Below are positions 12,011-24,019 of a stretch of DNA of 64,000 nucleotides, in pieces. The notes below the pieces were generated by a model, which saw only the letters and a list, made by a program, of their open reading frames with translations, was not told where the DNA came from and made no database searches. Position numbers and translations under genes: made by a program. Origin of the DNA: Pseudo-nitzschia pungens (lineage: Eukaryota > Bacillariophyta > Bacillariophyceae > Bacillariales > Bacillariaceae); NCBI GenBank assembly GCA_037355855.1, contig CM074759.1:8556001-8620000 (forward strand). The letters run 5' to 3'. The stretch's first letter is position 1, and each line of letters starts with the position of its first letter.

Positions 12011-12462
12011 AACCTCCTACCATGATCCTGCTTCTTAGCATCCGCTTATTATCTAATTACTAGTGCTTGGTTGACATGTAGGATACGCAATAATACTAGT
12101 AATTACAGCAAACCCAATTTATCTCATGAGAATCCTGCTTTTGAATTAGTATTAATTTGCATGTGTCGTTTACATCATTCTTCCTTTTGATTCTGTGTTC
12201 GGTGTGGTCTATCTATTTCGCCAATTCAAATCTTCGATCGATGGTGTGCGTGGAGCATCGGCAGGCGCAAGCGAGAATTTCTTTGCCCGTTGTTCCTCAC
12301 CGAGCTCCTTCAGCTTTCCGATCTCGCGCATTATCGTCTTACCGCGGTCACTTATCCATACGGACCCCGTTGTACAAGTTTGTCCGCGATTTTGCGTCCA
12401 GATAGGAGACAAGACGAGATCGAAGAGACCGGAAAACAGTGGAACGCGCATTGGTTTGGTCA

Positions 12463-14317
12463 TCAGTCTTCTGCGTGTCCCAGGATCGATCGACACCTTT
12501 CGCTTCTCAAGAGTTTCTCGACGTGGCTCCTCGTGTCGAGAGGATCGCTACCATGGTCCTCTTCTTCGATGTTGTCATCGAGTGATTGCCGGGAGAGGCC
12601 TGGATCCCGAGATGAAGTTTTGTCGTTTTCGTTGCGATTGTGGACGTGCACCCAAAAGTCCGCCGAGGGCTTGAGCCTGGACACCGCCTCCGGAACCCTC
12701 CTGAGGCTGTCCTCCAGTTCCGACCTCGGGATTCCACGGCCAGTGGCACGCTCCCGGGCCAGGATCCGCTCGGTCAGTTCGTGCCTCGGTGCCGTCACGT
12801 ACACCATCCCGATCACCAATCCCGGAAAGCGGTCCCCAAGGCGCTCCCAGTACGACCGTTGCCAGCTCGCGTCCTTGAGGCTTCCATCAACCAGAACGTT
12901 TCTCCCGGAAGACAAGGCCGCGTCCGTGAGGAGCTCCGCTACCATCCCGGCCTCCTTTTGGGTGTAGTGGCCGCTCGAACCGCTCCCGTAGCTTCCAAAC
13001 TCGGGGAGTTGTTTGCGGATCGCGTCGGGATCGACCCAGACAAATTCGTGGGACCGCGGGAAGCAATGCTCCGACTGGAGCCGGCGGACGGTGTAGCTCT
13101 TGCCGGCTCCGTAGACACCGGCGGTAAAGACGATCCACTGGCGGGGCTTGTTTGGATTGGTGTCGGGTGGGTTTTTTTGATCCATCTTCTGCTCCCCGTG
13201 CCGGGGCTTGTCGTGCTCGAGCTCGTCTTCGGCGCCATCTCCGCCTTCCCAAGCCTGGTTGCCCACGACAGGACCTTGATCGACGAACTGGTGTTTCCGC
13301 TTCGTTTCACAGTCGTCGCGCGATGACGAGAGTTGGAGGAGCGACCGGATCCTCCCGCCCACGGTGCTGGTGCTGGTGCTGGTGCTGGCATTCCTATTAG
13401 CATTTGCATTTGCATTTTGCATTTGTATTCATGCCGACAATGGCATCGGCATCGGCATCGTATAGAACAGAATCCGTGGTCTTGTTGGTGGCGGCGGTGG
13501 TTGGCAGCGGCTGTTGCTGTTTCTGTTGCCGCAGCATCGAAAGCAGGATGGAATCCTGCAGGGTCTCCCGTTCCGGAACGTATAGCGCATGGTAGGAAGG
13601 GTCCAGCCGGCTCCGTGACTCGGAAAACAAGCTCGTTCGTCTCTTCTCGAAATAGGATTCGCGTCCATTGGGATCGTAACCATGTCCATGTTCATGTTCA
13701 TGTTCATGCCCATGTTCATCCCGAAGCTCGCAAGGATCCCTATAGTTGTCTTCGGTGGACCGCTGCCAGTCGTAATCGACGGGGATCTCAAAGTCGTGGT
13801 GGTAGAAGTCGTTGTTTTTGTTTTTGTTTTTGTTACTGTTGTTCACATTGCCATTGGTTTTGCCACTGTCCTTCGTGCTTGCATAGGTTCGATCGTTGCG
13901 GTGGTTTGCCTCTCGCTCGTTGTTGTCTTCGATGATAGACGAATCCTCCCGGCGGTAGCGCCAATAAAAGGTGGTAGAGGGAGCAAGGGCCAATGGCGAC
14001 AAGACGCTCGTGGCGTTGCCGGCTGTAGATGCAGATGCAGATGCAGATGTAGATCTGGTTGTAGATCTGGTTGTGGTTGTTATTGTTGTGACTCCCGCCA
14101 CCGCCGTTCCCGTCCCCTCCGAATCATCGCTGAAAAGCCACAGCGAGTTGTGGTTCCAACACAAGAGTCCGAGGTGAACCAGAATCACAACAGCTCCCCC
14201 GAAATTTCGCGCAATGCGCCTTCGGTGACAACAGAGGCTTCCCGAAACGGGAACGGAGTCAACCCCCCTACCCGTGTGAGATGTGGTTGCAGCCGGAACT
14301 TCTCCCACCGACACCAT
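12463..14317 (-). CDS. Membrane-anchored P-loop kinase with a zeta-toxin-like domain (one frame break)
   Basis: The ATG at 14317 is used because the frame upstream of it opens only with a non-ATG codon. A short tail precedes a hydrophobic anchor (VVILVHLGLLCW), then a long low-complexity stem with TSASAS, HEHEHEH and NKNKNKN runs. The C-terminal domain carries Walker A GVYGAGKS, then WVDPDAIRKQLPE, the helix KEAGMVAELL and LVDGSLKD. This is the order seen in zeta-toxin/UDP-N-acetylglucosamine-kinase-like P-loop kinases; eukaryotic relatives are of uncertain substrate. Stem and kinase lie in frames one base apart. The AAATGC hexanucleotide repeat at their junction has one unit with an extra base (T4 run at 13415-13418, T3 in the others). 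Without it the gene is 618 codons. No partner antitoxin gene is evident, so a toxin role is not implied. Confidence 0.7.
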
Positions 14318-15480
14318 CGGCTTGTGTAGGATTCCAAAAACCAAACCAAACCAAACCAAAAAATGGAATGGAATGGAATGGCACAGAACGCACCGTAATT
14401 ACTCGCAACGTGCCGGTACGGTAGTACGTCTTTCTCCGACCGCAGCCAAGCAGTAAAGGAGGGCACCCGCAATCACCACTTTCGAGGAACAGTACCGACA
14501 CCCGCTTCGGAGCCCGGCACGAGAATCAACGAAAACCGTGTGGGCTGCTTTTGTTGGTGTTGGTGTCGTCGTCGTTGGTGGTGGTGGTGTTGCTGTTCCA
14601 TGAACTATGCCTAGTCTGTATTGTGGGATGCTTCCCTTTCTTGTTTCAAGTGCTCTTTGGGTTTTTTAATTTGTTCTGTTTCGGTCGAGTGTACTCTAGA
14701 TTACTGTTGTACTCTAGTCTTCGATGATTGCAATTCGGTGGATGGCTTGTTCTTGCTCGGAATGCTTCAAGGAACGAGAATGCATTCGGAGGAAAGACTG
14801 AAACAACGAAAAGAAGAAATCGAGTGGAATGGAGTGGAGTGGAGTGGAGTGGAGTGGAATGAGTGACCGAAAATAATCGGCAGGAAGGCATGATGTTCTA
14901 TCACAAGTGATTGTAATCTTACCGTTCTTGTACCGGTAAGGTTTACCGGTATGTTGGTTTCCGATCGAATCGAATCTTCCCAATCAGAACTCACATACCG
15001 TTCAACGTAGTACTTGTACTGTGTTGCACGAATTATAGCATGTGCGATGAGCGCGAAAGTCCGTGTTGGACACTCCTTATTGTGTGTGTGAGTGTTTTTT
15101 TCCCGGCAACTTGTATTCGGTGGGGAAAAAAGTATCAGTACGGGTACCAGTAATTCCTCGTCCCCGTAAGATTACGACTCGCTCGTACACTAAGGTTTGC
15201 TTCACTATTACCTTCTCGGTGATTGGATAATGAGAGACGCATGACACCTGATGCCAGAAACTTTCGAACTTTTTATTATGCGAAAGAAGCGAAGAATCAA
15301 TGAGTAAGATTAGACACTAATCACTGGAATCGGAACGAGTGTGCTCGCACGAGCTGGGCGGTGGCAGCAAACCGTAAGTTACTTGCACTAATCTTAGTCG
15401 TACCGTATGTGAAACAAAAGTAATAAGGCTTCCTACTAATAGTAAGATTACGAAGTAAGTTAAGCGTAAATTACGGGAAC
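14318..15480. other. Intergenic spacer upstream of the kinase gene
   Basis: This holds short GGAAT-type (about 14365-14380) and GGAGT-type (about 14826-14858) pentamer runs. I see no gene. Confidence 0.4.
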
Positions 15481-15875
15481 CCGTTCGTTAACACACTTAT
15501 TTTAGTTAGGTCTAATCCAGACTTTTTACCCACACTTTTAAACTACATACATTACCCATACTACGTATGAAGATAGCATTCTTCTTTTCACCCCCGGATC
15601 GTTCTTCTTCTTCTCCAGCAATCGAATCACCGAAACACATGCACCTCGACCGCTCCACTCTTAACACTGTTGGGGTTGTTGTTGGGGTTGTTAGTTTCCT
15701 TTGGGGTTGGGGTTGTGGTTGTTGGGGTTTGGGTTGTTGGGGTTTTTGGGGTTGGGGTTTAGGTTGATGTTGGTTTTTTCCGTGGCTAGGAGTGTAAGTA
15801 TTAGTAGCGAAGGTAAAAAATTACCGTATATCCTCTTTTTTCAGAAGTGTGGTTTCGACCCATTTTCTAAATTAT
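15481..15875. repeat. Dispersed repeat with G-rich core, copy 1
   Basis: The flanks (CGTTCGTTAACACACTT at the start, AGAAGTGTGGTTTCGACCCA near the end) match, inverted, the flanks of 25455-25800. Between them lies an irregular run of GGGGTTG/GGGGTT units (about 15670-15765) with G-quadruplex potential. A shorter G-rich run lies at 15972-16005. The open frames across it are repeat translations. Confidence 0.75.
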
Positions 15876-16298
15876 GCAACGTTATTTGGCACAACCTAAG
15901 GTTACCAGCAGTACCGGTAAGGTTACCAGTAACCTTATTACCTTACGGCATGTTACAAAAAACGAAAATTGTTGGGGTTGGGGTTGTTGGGGTTGGGGTT
16001 GTTGGATTGTCATTGGCTAATAAGTAGCTTAAGATTTAGCACCTGGTAAACCTTAGTCATCATCCTCGACCGGCTTGCGAGTTTCACAATGACACGAACC
16101 AAACCGAAATGGGAGTGGCACCGAATTCCAAGAAATCGTAACCCGGAACGAAACCGCAATCTCGATTGCCATTTCCACTCCCTTCGCAAGGACTCGTGCG
16201 TAAGGACTTACCCTACACGTACCTCAAATACGGGAATCCTTCATCCAATCCAACAAACTACTACGAAGTAGTAAAAAACAACAATAAGAAGAAAAAGA

Positions 16299-16799
16299 AT
16301 GGAAGAGTGTTTCGCCCGCGCCGAGCAAAACCTCCGGGAAGCGATCGTACGGGTCAAACGCTCCGATGCGGGCGATGCGGAACCCGGCGCATCCGATGGT
16401 GCGTCTCCGCCTCCGTCTCCGTCTCCGTCTCCGTCTCCGTCTCCGTCTCCGTCCCCGACACGGGGAGGTTCGGTGGCATCGGAGCCGGACGACAGCACAC
16501 ACAATGGCGACGATGGCGACGACAATGATGATGGCGACGACAATGATGATTGCGATCCGGCGGCAGCCTTTTTTGCGCGGCAGGCGAAAAAACGAAGAGA
16601 GGAAGAAGCCCAGAACCACAAAATACTGGACGAGTGGGCGAGGGTGATCCTTCGCCGCGCGGAGCAGGTCCCGGGACACCCAAGCGATGCTGTTTCTCAC
16701 GCTGCGGATTTGGATTTGGATCTAGATCTAGATCCCGCCGTCGCCGCCGAGGCATTCGCTGGTGAGCTTCTCGACGAATTCCGGAGGGTCGTTCGTTAG
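16299..16799 (+). CDS. Small acidic low-complexity protein
   Basis: A 166-residue frame starts at an ATG. The N-terminus is a short amphipathic helix (MEECFARAEQNLREAIVRVK), followed by a (SP)n run from CCGTCT repeats, an Asp/Gly/Asn-rich stretch and a charged helix (FARQAKKRREEEAQNHKIL). A (DL)n run and a helical C-terminus (FAGELLDEFRRVVR) finish it. No known domain is recognised. A minus-strand frame with a signal-peptide-like N-terminus (start 16965) overlaps it, so the coding strand is not certain. I prefer the plus strand for its structured ends. Confidence 0.5.
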   Translation: MEECFARAEQNLREAIVRVKRSDAGDAEPGASDGASPPPSPSPSPSPSPSPSPTRGGSVASEPDDSTHNGDDGDDNDDGDDNDDCDPAAAFFARQAKKRREEEAQNHKILDEWARVILRRAEQVPGHPSDAVSHAADLDLDLDLDPAVAAEAFAGELLDEFRRVVR

Positions 16800-19195
16800 G
16801 TCGCAGCACGGGAAGCACATCCGAAAAATCGGTGTGCGGGTGGCGCTTCTCGGTTGGCGGGCTCGACAAGAACGAGAATGGGCAAGGGAAATCTGCTTCC
16901 GTGGACGCTCGGATGAACGCAGCAGCAAGCAAGGCAGAACCGAAAACAGCTATCGCACGTTTCATTTCACGAAGCTCGGAGGCAGCAATGAATCAATCAT
17001 CGTCGTCATCATTATCTACATTATTAGTGTGTGTTGTATATCGATCGGAGCAGTCAGCTTTCTGCTGCTAAGCAGAGGAAGCGCGACGAAACAAACAAAG
17101 AAACAAACAAACAAACCCACTGGCAGAGCAGGACAGAGCTTACTACCACTGGCCGTTGAAACATAATGAGTAAATGAGAATTGCTGTACAAGCACAAGTG
17201 ATTTGGCGTGATGTGATGTCACGTGATGTGCACTGATGAATCAACATATGGGGAACGAAAAATAGGGGGGTTGGTGGCGTCTCGAGGGTTTTCCAATGGA
17301 TGGAGCGGGTGGATACAAAAATCTGTTTTTATGGGAGTGAACTCGAGCAAAAAGCAGGACGGAGACACTATTGAACATTCCTCGTAGTATTGTGAACCTG
17401 ATTAATTCAATTGCAGGTATGACAGGATCTATTCGATGTTTGGAACGTTGGATAGATAAGATTTTAGTTTCTTGATATTACAGCACGTCGGCAGTATCAG
17501 TCCTTTAAACAAGGGGTAAAAGGATGAAGAGCCATAACAACAGTGGCAAACGGAGTGCTGGTGGTGGTAGTAGTACATTATTGCTTGTTACACTACTAAC
17601 AAGATACTAGAACTAGTACTACTACTACTAGTAGTAGAGTAGTAGAGATGAAACTCACCTATAGGTACAAAAGGAGGATCGATTGAATCGATTGGCGTGA
17701 TGGTGACTGAAGTAGGTGTTTTACAAGAGAAAAGAGTGAAGACTAAGTGCTTTTCATTGCTGCAGCGAGGGCTGTACCGTATCTTCGAACGACTCCAACA
17801 AGAAGCGTTACTACAGCGTGTTTTTATCATCGTGTCTGCTGGTGCTGTTGTGCGCGCTTCTTCTTACCGCAGGGCCGGATATCAGGTTACAGTACCACAG
17901 AATCATGCTATGCTTCGGCCGGACAAGAACGGTACCCCACGGTAGCACCATCCTCCTGCTGCTGTCCCCTGTCAGCACGCCTAGTACTAGTAGCATCGTG
18001 GTACTTTCTCCTAGTATTATCTCGTAGCACCATCCAGCATGCTACGAGTATATCGACTCAGTGTCAGATGCTGTTATTTTTAAAGGGTTGTTGTGTTCTG
18101 TAGAGTGACAGGTAGTAGCAGTAGTTGTAGACTAGTGTGGTATCATGATGTACTAGTACTAGCTCCGGTAGAGATTCCTACATTGTTGTTGTGAGCCAGC
18201 ACCTCTCCACTACTAGTAGTACTAGTAGTAGTACTAGGAGCATCCCTCGTAGCACAATAGCACCAGCAGCACCACTGTAGCACCAGCACCACTGTAGCAC
18301 CACCACTATCATAGCACCAGTACCAGCCATGGCACTGGTGAATATGTTCATAATAATGATTCGGTTGTTGTTGTCTGTCATAAACTGAAAATTGGGTGGT
18401 TGTACACTTAGTAGTAGTACTAGCAGTACTACTAGTACTACTACTAGTACCAGCGTTCTTCCTGTGAAGAAGAATAATGCTCTCCATCTGGTGCTTCCTA
18501 ATACAAAAATAGACTAGTACTACTACTAATGATACAAAGTACAAGAAGCAAGTACTACAGTACTACTAGTACTAGTAGTACTATCTGATTCTAGATATAC
18601 CTGTAGTTGGTTATACTACTACTAGGCTTGGCCCCAGATGAATCTATTACCACCAAGAGTAATGCATACTGTACGGGCAACCTTAACTAGTAACTAAGGT
18701 TAAGGTTTACTGATATTATGAATACGATCGTAACTTCTTTTTGTTTTGATTGAGATTTTGATCGTTTTCTTTTTTTATTTCTCCTTGGGATTTGAGGATT
18801 GGCGATGGATGATGTTACACTGGAAAACTACGAGTAAGGTTTAGCATTCCTTCGTACGGTACGTGTAGCTGAACTGCTAGTATTATTACGAAGCAAAGTC
18901 CTTAGTAATTAAGGTTTACTACTAATAGTAGTAATAAGTAAAAGAATTAACCTCACTTGTGTCTTTTGTCTGATGTCTGATGTCTGTTGCGAGAGGAGCG
19001 CGGAGCGTTGAACCGAAGCGCAACAAACACGGAACACAGCATTTTTATTGTCCATGCTCGTGACCTTACTTGTACTCGTACCGTAGTCCGCAATCCAAAC
19101 AACCATTGCATTTCTCATTGCATACTCGTGCCGTACGGTAGGTTTGCTTGTTGAATAATTGTTCCGAAACCCAAAAAGCAACTGGCACCAAGAAC
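16800..19195. other. Intergenic stretch with trinucleotide repeats
   Basis: Apart from the alternative minus-strand exon near 16860-16965, this contains AGT/ACT-type trinucleotide tracts (about 17605-17640, 18120-18310 and 18405-18560) and an (AAAC)n tract near 17093-17118. No gene is recognised; short frames follow the repeats. Confidence 0.4.
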
Positions 19196-20398
19196 ATGGC
19201 AGCAAACAGCAGCAGCAGCAGCAGCATCAGCAACCGAGGGTTTTCGACCCTGCAGGTCGTCCTGTTGGTATGTTTCGTTATGGTGTTCCAAACGGTGCTG
19301 AACGCATCCACGTTCGGGACGGATCAGCTGTTGTTTTCCTCTCGCGAAACGGCGTTTGCTCCGGAGAAAGAATCGTCGTCGTCGAAAGAATCGTCGTCGT
19401 CGTTGTCCTCCTCCTCCTCCTCCTCTTCCTCGATGGCGAACCCCCTCGCCATCCCAAAGGGACAGGCCCTAAACCTCCCCTCGGTCCGCGTGGAGGACGA
19501 CAGCACCAACCGAAAGATCTACGGGGGAAAAGGCGACAAGAAACACCTGGGAGGCTTTACGGAAATCGACATGAACGGCCTTTCTCCCGCGGTATGGAAG
19601 CACATGGTGGAGAAGTGGACAGTCCAGAGCGTTCTGGACGTGGGCTGCGGCCGGGGGATCTCCACCTCGTGGTTCTACACGCACGGATTGCGGGTGCAGT
19701 GCGTCGAGGGAAGCCACGACGCCATCGAGCAGAGCATGCTCCCGGACAAGTCTTTGCTGGTGGAGCACGATTTTTCTCGGGGGCCCTGGTGGCCCGGGGA
19801 GACCTTTGACGCGGTTTGGTCCGTCGAATTTCTGGAGCACGTCAACATCCACAACCACTTCAACTACGTCTCGGCCTTTCGAAAGGCGGCCATTCTGATT
19901 GTGAGTTCCAGCCGATGGGGAGGGTGGCACCACGTCGAGGTACACCAGGATCCCTGGTGGATTCGCAAGTACGAGGCCTACGGATTTCGCTACTCGCAGG
20001 AGCTCACCGACGAGATCAAGAAGATAGCCAGGCAGGAAAAAATAGACAGCGAGGCGCAAAAAATCAAACCCTTTCCACCCAACGGACAGAACTGGAATCC
20101 CCAGCACATTTTCATGTCCATCAAGGTGTTTATCAACCCGGTGGTGGCCGCGCTTCCGGAGCACGCCCACCTCTTTGGAGAACTCGGATGCTTTACCGAT
20201 TACGGCAAGCCCAACCGGGAATGCGGCGTGCCCGCCTATCCCAAGCGACCGAACAGCGTCGCGTCGGCAAAGATCGAAACCCCGCTTGACGAGGCCTTTA
20301 AGCCACTGGTGCTCAACAAGAAACAGGACGAGGAATGGTACAAGATTGTGGAGGCCAACATCTCACCAGAGGAGAAAGCGAAAAAGAATAAGAAATAA
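19196..20398 (+). CDS. Membrane-anchored SAM-dependent methyltransferase
   Basis: The first ATG is at 19196; the frame opens 48 bp earlier only with a TTG. The 400-residue protein has a short Ser-rich tail, one hydrophobic anchor (VVLLVCFVMVFQTVL), a Ser-rich stem and a class I methyltransferase domain. Motif I is VLDVGCGRGISTSWF, followed by VQCVEGSHDAIEQ and the acidic motif FDAVWSVEFLEHV. The C-terminal third contains WGGWHHVEVHQDPWW and a Lys-rich end. The topology suggests a type II protein of the Golgi or ER; the acceptor is unknown. Ser runs come from trinucleotide repeats. It is convergent with the ABCF gene downstream. Confidence 0.8.
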   Translation: MAANSSSSSSISNRGFSTLQVVLLVCFVMVFQTVLNASTFGTDQLLFSSRETAFAPEKESSSSKESSSSLSSSSSSSSSMANPLAIPKGQALNLPSVRVEDDSTNRKIYGGKGDKKHLGGFTEIDMNGLSPAVWKHMVEKWTVQSVLDVGCGRGISTSWFYTHGLRVQCVEGSHDAIEQSMLPDKSLLVEHDFSRGPWWPGETFDAVWSVEFLEHVNIHNHFNYVSAFRKAAILIVSSSRWGGWHHVEVHQDPWWIRKYEAYGFRYSQELTDEIKKIARQEKIDSEAQKIKPFPPNGQNWNPQHIFMSIKVFINPVVAALPEHAHLFGELGCFTDYGKPNRECGVPAYPKRPNSVASAKIETPLDEAFKPLVLNKKQDEEWYKIVEANISPEEKAKKNKK

Positions 20399-20828
20399 GA
20401 ACAGGGGAACCCAACAAATCGGTGCTAGTGCCTCCATTTTGTTTCGAGCCTTGGCATTCTTCACCGTTGCTCTTGATTGAATTGCATGGCAGAAGCATAA
20501 GCATCCATCGCGAACTAAGCTATTCCAAAATTTTGTGATAATCTGTCCATCATTCATTAACAGTATTTTTTATTCTATTCCATTGTACACGTACGGTACG
20601 TGTACGTATACACGAATTCAATATTATTCTAATTATTTACTTCTAGTGCTTTCTCGAAACGTCTCATGTTTCTCTACTGGAAAATTTTTGAGGAAAAACA
20701 GTCCCTCTAAAGTGTCATCGCAGCAAGATGAGATCGATCGCATCCGAACCTACCAAGCACGAAACAGGCAATCGTTTTCCAACCCAAATACAAGTCGGCG
20801 TGTTCTCTGTAGAACTACTTCCCTGGCG
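20399..20828. other. Convergent 3' spacer
   Basis: Shared 3' flank of the methyltransferase (+) and ABCF (-) genes. It includes a palindromic TACGTGTACG-rich patch near 20590-20610. I see no gene. Confidence 0.4.
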
Positions 20829-23620
20829 TCATCTTCGTTCGTTCTCTTTTCGCGCTTGCCGGCGTGCCCGTCGGTACTGGGTTTGTTCTTGTCTTGCGTC
20901 CTTTCGCAGGTCTTCCTTGTAGCGACGGTAGAGATCGACAAAGGAGGTCCCTTCCGCTCCCTTGCCATTGCCGTCGCTGCGAGGATCGGCGACGCTTTCC
21001 ACTCGGACAATCCCGTTCCGGATCGTCCAGACCTCTCTCGAGACCCGCGCCAAAAAGTCCTGGTGGTGGGAGACCGTCACCACGGCACCCTCGAAGGCCG
21101 CAACGGCTTCCGAGAGGCTCTCGAGGCTGTCTCCGTCCAGGTGGTTCGTCGGCTCGTCCAGTATCAGCACGTGCGGGGCCTGGTACAGGACGGTCGCAAG
21201 TGCCAGCCGGGCCTTTTGACCTCCGCTCAGCGTCCCGATTGGCTGCAGGGCCAGCGGACCGACCAAGCCAAAGCTTCCCAGGAACTGGCGGGCCTCAAAG
21301 GCGTTCTTGGGGCCAGTATTGGTGTTGTGATTGTGATTGTGATTGTGATTGTGGTTGTGCTGCTGGTGTTGCTGTGTGTTCAATAAATACTCGACGGGGC
21401 TCTCCTCCAAAAAGTCCCCCAGGCGCTCTATGTGATGCTGCGACACGTGGGCGACCTTGGCATTGGCGTGGCGGTGGAACGTCCCGGCACCAGGCGTCCG
21501 GGGTCAGTTCCCCGCACAGGATCTTGAGAAGGGTGGACTTACCGGCCCCGTTCTTGCCGAGGATGGAGATGCGACTTCCGACCGAGACATTGAGCGTCAC
21601 GTCCTTGAGCAACCAGTCATTAGCGTTGCTCTTGCTTTCGTTGTATCGGAACCGGCAGTCGTCCATGGTGATCAGGGGCGCGTATTCCCCGGTGGACACC
21701 CTTTAGAGGTGGAGCGGACGGAAACCGAAAATTCAGGAGCTGTTTATGTTCCCCAAAGGTCTTTTGGGAATTGTCCACCTGGAAGGACGAAAACCCGGCC
21801 GAATTCGTGTAGCTCCCCTTGATGTGGCTGGCACGGTTCACCCCCTCGCAGCCCTTGCCCGCCGCCAGAAGCTTGAAGCGCTTCCCGTTGTCGTTGTACA
21901 GCCCGATACGGGACAGCTTCTTTTCCCGCTCCCTGGCCTGGCGCTGCTTTTTGTCGTCGCGTCGCTTGCTGTTGGACATGGACTTTTGCTTGTGGATGAA
22001 TTCGAGGGCCTTTTTTTCCTTCTTGGCGGTGGCATCGGCAATGCTCTTGTTCTTGGTCCAAAGCTGCTCCTGCCGGTCCCGAAAGGTCGAGTAGTTCCCG
22101 ACGTGATACTCTAGTGCCCGATTCGCGAACTCGATCATGTCCGTGCAGACCGCGTCGAGAAAATGCCCGTCGTGGGAGACCACCACGAGCGTAGCGTTGC
22201 GCTCGACGAGGTAGTCCTCAAGAAAGAGCGTGGCCGAGACGTCGAGGTGGTTGGTCGGCTCGTCCAGCAGGAGAACGTCCGGCTCGGAGTACAGTGCCTC
22301 GGCGAGTGCTACCCGCATTCTCCATCCCCCGCTCAGGTCTCGAACGGGGGTGTCCAGCATGTGCCCTCGAAACTGGAGTCCCCGGAGGATGACCACGGCC
22401 GATTCCTCGAGCCCGTCAAAGGAGTCCCATTCGGAAAGAGCAGCTGCACGATCGCGAGCATCGTCGCTCTCATCGCTGTTGTCGTAGCCGTCCGAATGGC
22501 TCGCTTGCTCCCCACGTTCCAGCTCTTCGAGTTCATCGTAGAGCTCCGACATGCGCTCCGAGACGGCCTCGAGCGCGTCGGCGTCGTTCTCGTCCGCGAG
22601 TTCCACCATCCTCGATTCCAGGTCGTCAAGCTCGGATTGCAGAGAGATCTTTCGGGTCCCGGTGTTCCCGTTGCGCAGTTCCGCGATCGCGACGATGCAC
22701 TCCCGGACGGTCTTGGGCATTCCCAGGACCTCTTGCTCGACCATGGCGACCGTGAGGTGCATCGGCCAGCCGGGAACCCGGCCGGCGGCGATTCTCCGCA
22801 AGAGGGTCGACTTTCCGACCCCGTTGGTCCCCCACAGGCCGTACCGGTGGCCGTGGACGATCACCAGGTGGGTCTCCCTGAGGAGCTCCTTCCCGCTAAA
22901 GGTCAGGGTGAGCCCGTGGACGACGGCGTCCTTGCCGTGGTAGGTTCCGAGCCCGCGGTTGATCCCGCGACCACCGTAGCCCCTACCGCCCCAGTTGCGG
23001 CCGGATTCCTGGGCATCCTGCCAGGCTCGGGAGTAATCGTCTGTCTCGTCCAGGTCCCGTATTGCGGCCTCCTGCAGTTTGGCCACAACCTCGCAGAGTC
23101 CCTTTGCGGATCCGTCGTCGCCGTTGTTGGTTTCGTCACGGTTATTGTTGTGCCCGAAATTCTTGGATCGAGCGGCTTTGGTTTTGGCTTTCCGTTCTTG
23201 CCGCGAGGTTCGGGTCTTGGTTGACTTGGATTTCTTGGTGGATTTGTCTCGGACGGGGGTTGGTGATTGCGATTGGTGGAGTTGTACCGCGTCGATGGTG
23301 GTCTGAGACTTTCCGAGCGACATCGCTAACTTTGTAGCACTGGTTGAAGCCTTCCGCAATTTGGATTCGTTCTGCGATTCCTTCCAGAGCTCTACCAATT
23401 TTTGAGACCGTTCTGGATGGTAAAAAAATTGATCGACTATACCCATCAATTCTTTCTCGTCGTCGTGGCCGTCATGGTCGTCGTGAGCACACGTATTGTT
23501 GCTCTCCTCTCTTCTTGCCGAGAGCACCGAGACGAGGTATTGGTGAAGATCCTTGTACTCGTCGTCGTTTGGATCCCACGGTGCGCATTGAGCCACCATG
23601 TCCTCTATTTCGAGAGTCAT
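20829..23620 (-). CDS. ABCF ATPase, GCN20/ABCF3-like (two frame breaks)
   Basis: Twin-cassette soluble ABC protein of the type that acts on ribosomes in translation control; it lacks membrane segments. It begins with MTLEIEDMVAQ at 23620. Cassette 1 has Walker A GTNGVGKST, signature DLSGGWRMR and Walker B LLLDEPTNHLD. A basic linker follows (KSMSNSKRRDDKKQRQAREREKK). Cassette 2 has GKNGAGKST, LSGGQKARLALA and LILDEPTNHLD, with a (HN)n run from a TGTGAT-type repeat (about 21322-21360) inserted. Frames change twice, each time by one surplus base: at the CCCTTT run 21699-21704 and at about 21486-21493. With both removed the gene is 930 codons, so these look like consensus errors or recent mutations rather than decay. 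No GT-AG intron fits either site. Confidence 0.8.
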
Positions 23621-24019
23621 GATTTTGTCGATGATGATGTTTGTGTTGCAAATTTCGGTGATGGGTGATGCGTTGGGCTTTGGTTTCTAGATTCTTGTTC
23701 AGCCGTTGGCTGTTGATTGCTGATGTTGGGATTGTCTTCGATTGAGATTGATACTCTCCTGATTTTGTAAGATGGTGTATGAGAAAGAACCTTAACTTGT
23801 AACTTCCGATTACAAACCTGCAGGCACCTTCACGAAAAATTGTTCGTAATTCTAATGTTGTACGAAGTAAGCTACGTGTACTTGTACTCGTATGAATCCC
23901 GTCGCCGAAAAAGCACCCACTTTGGTATGCAAGTTTCAATATTTACGTACACGTTTCAAAAAAGAAAATGAAAGAATGCATCATTCAATCAATCATCAAT
24001 CAAAATCATTACTACCTTC
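23621..24019. other. 5' flank of the ABCF gene
   Basis: Upstream region on the minus strand. It contains ATTGA/ATCAATC-like runs (about 23975-24005). No gene is seen. Confidence 0.35.

Noticed and set aside
13397..14317. Two separate genes (anchor protein and kinase)
   Set aside because: Their ends overlap inside one AAATGC repeat in which a single unit has an extra base, which is better explained as one gene with a 1-bp insertion.
15567..15767. Short Gly/Trp/Val-rich membrane-like peptide
   Set aside because: Translation of the G-rich GGGGTTG tract; the inverted copy at 25.5 kb gives a different peptide with no conserved frame.
21486..21704. Introns as the explanation for the two ABCF frame changes
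   Set aside because: Conserved cassette residues continue right up to both break points, leaving no room for an intron of usual size, and no GT-AG pair fits.
22163..23224. 353-residue plus-strand frame opposite the ABCF gene
   Set aside because: The minus strand carries both Walker motifs and the signature; this frame has no recognisable domain.
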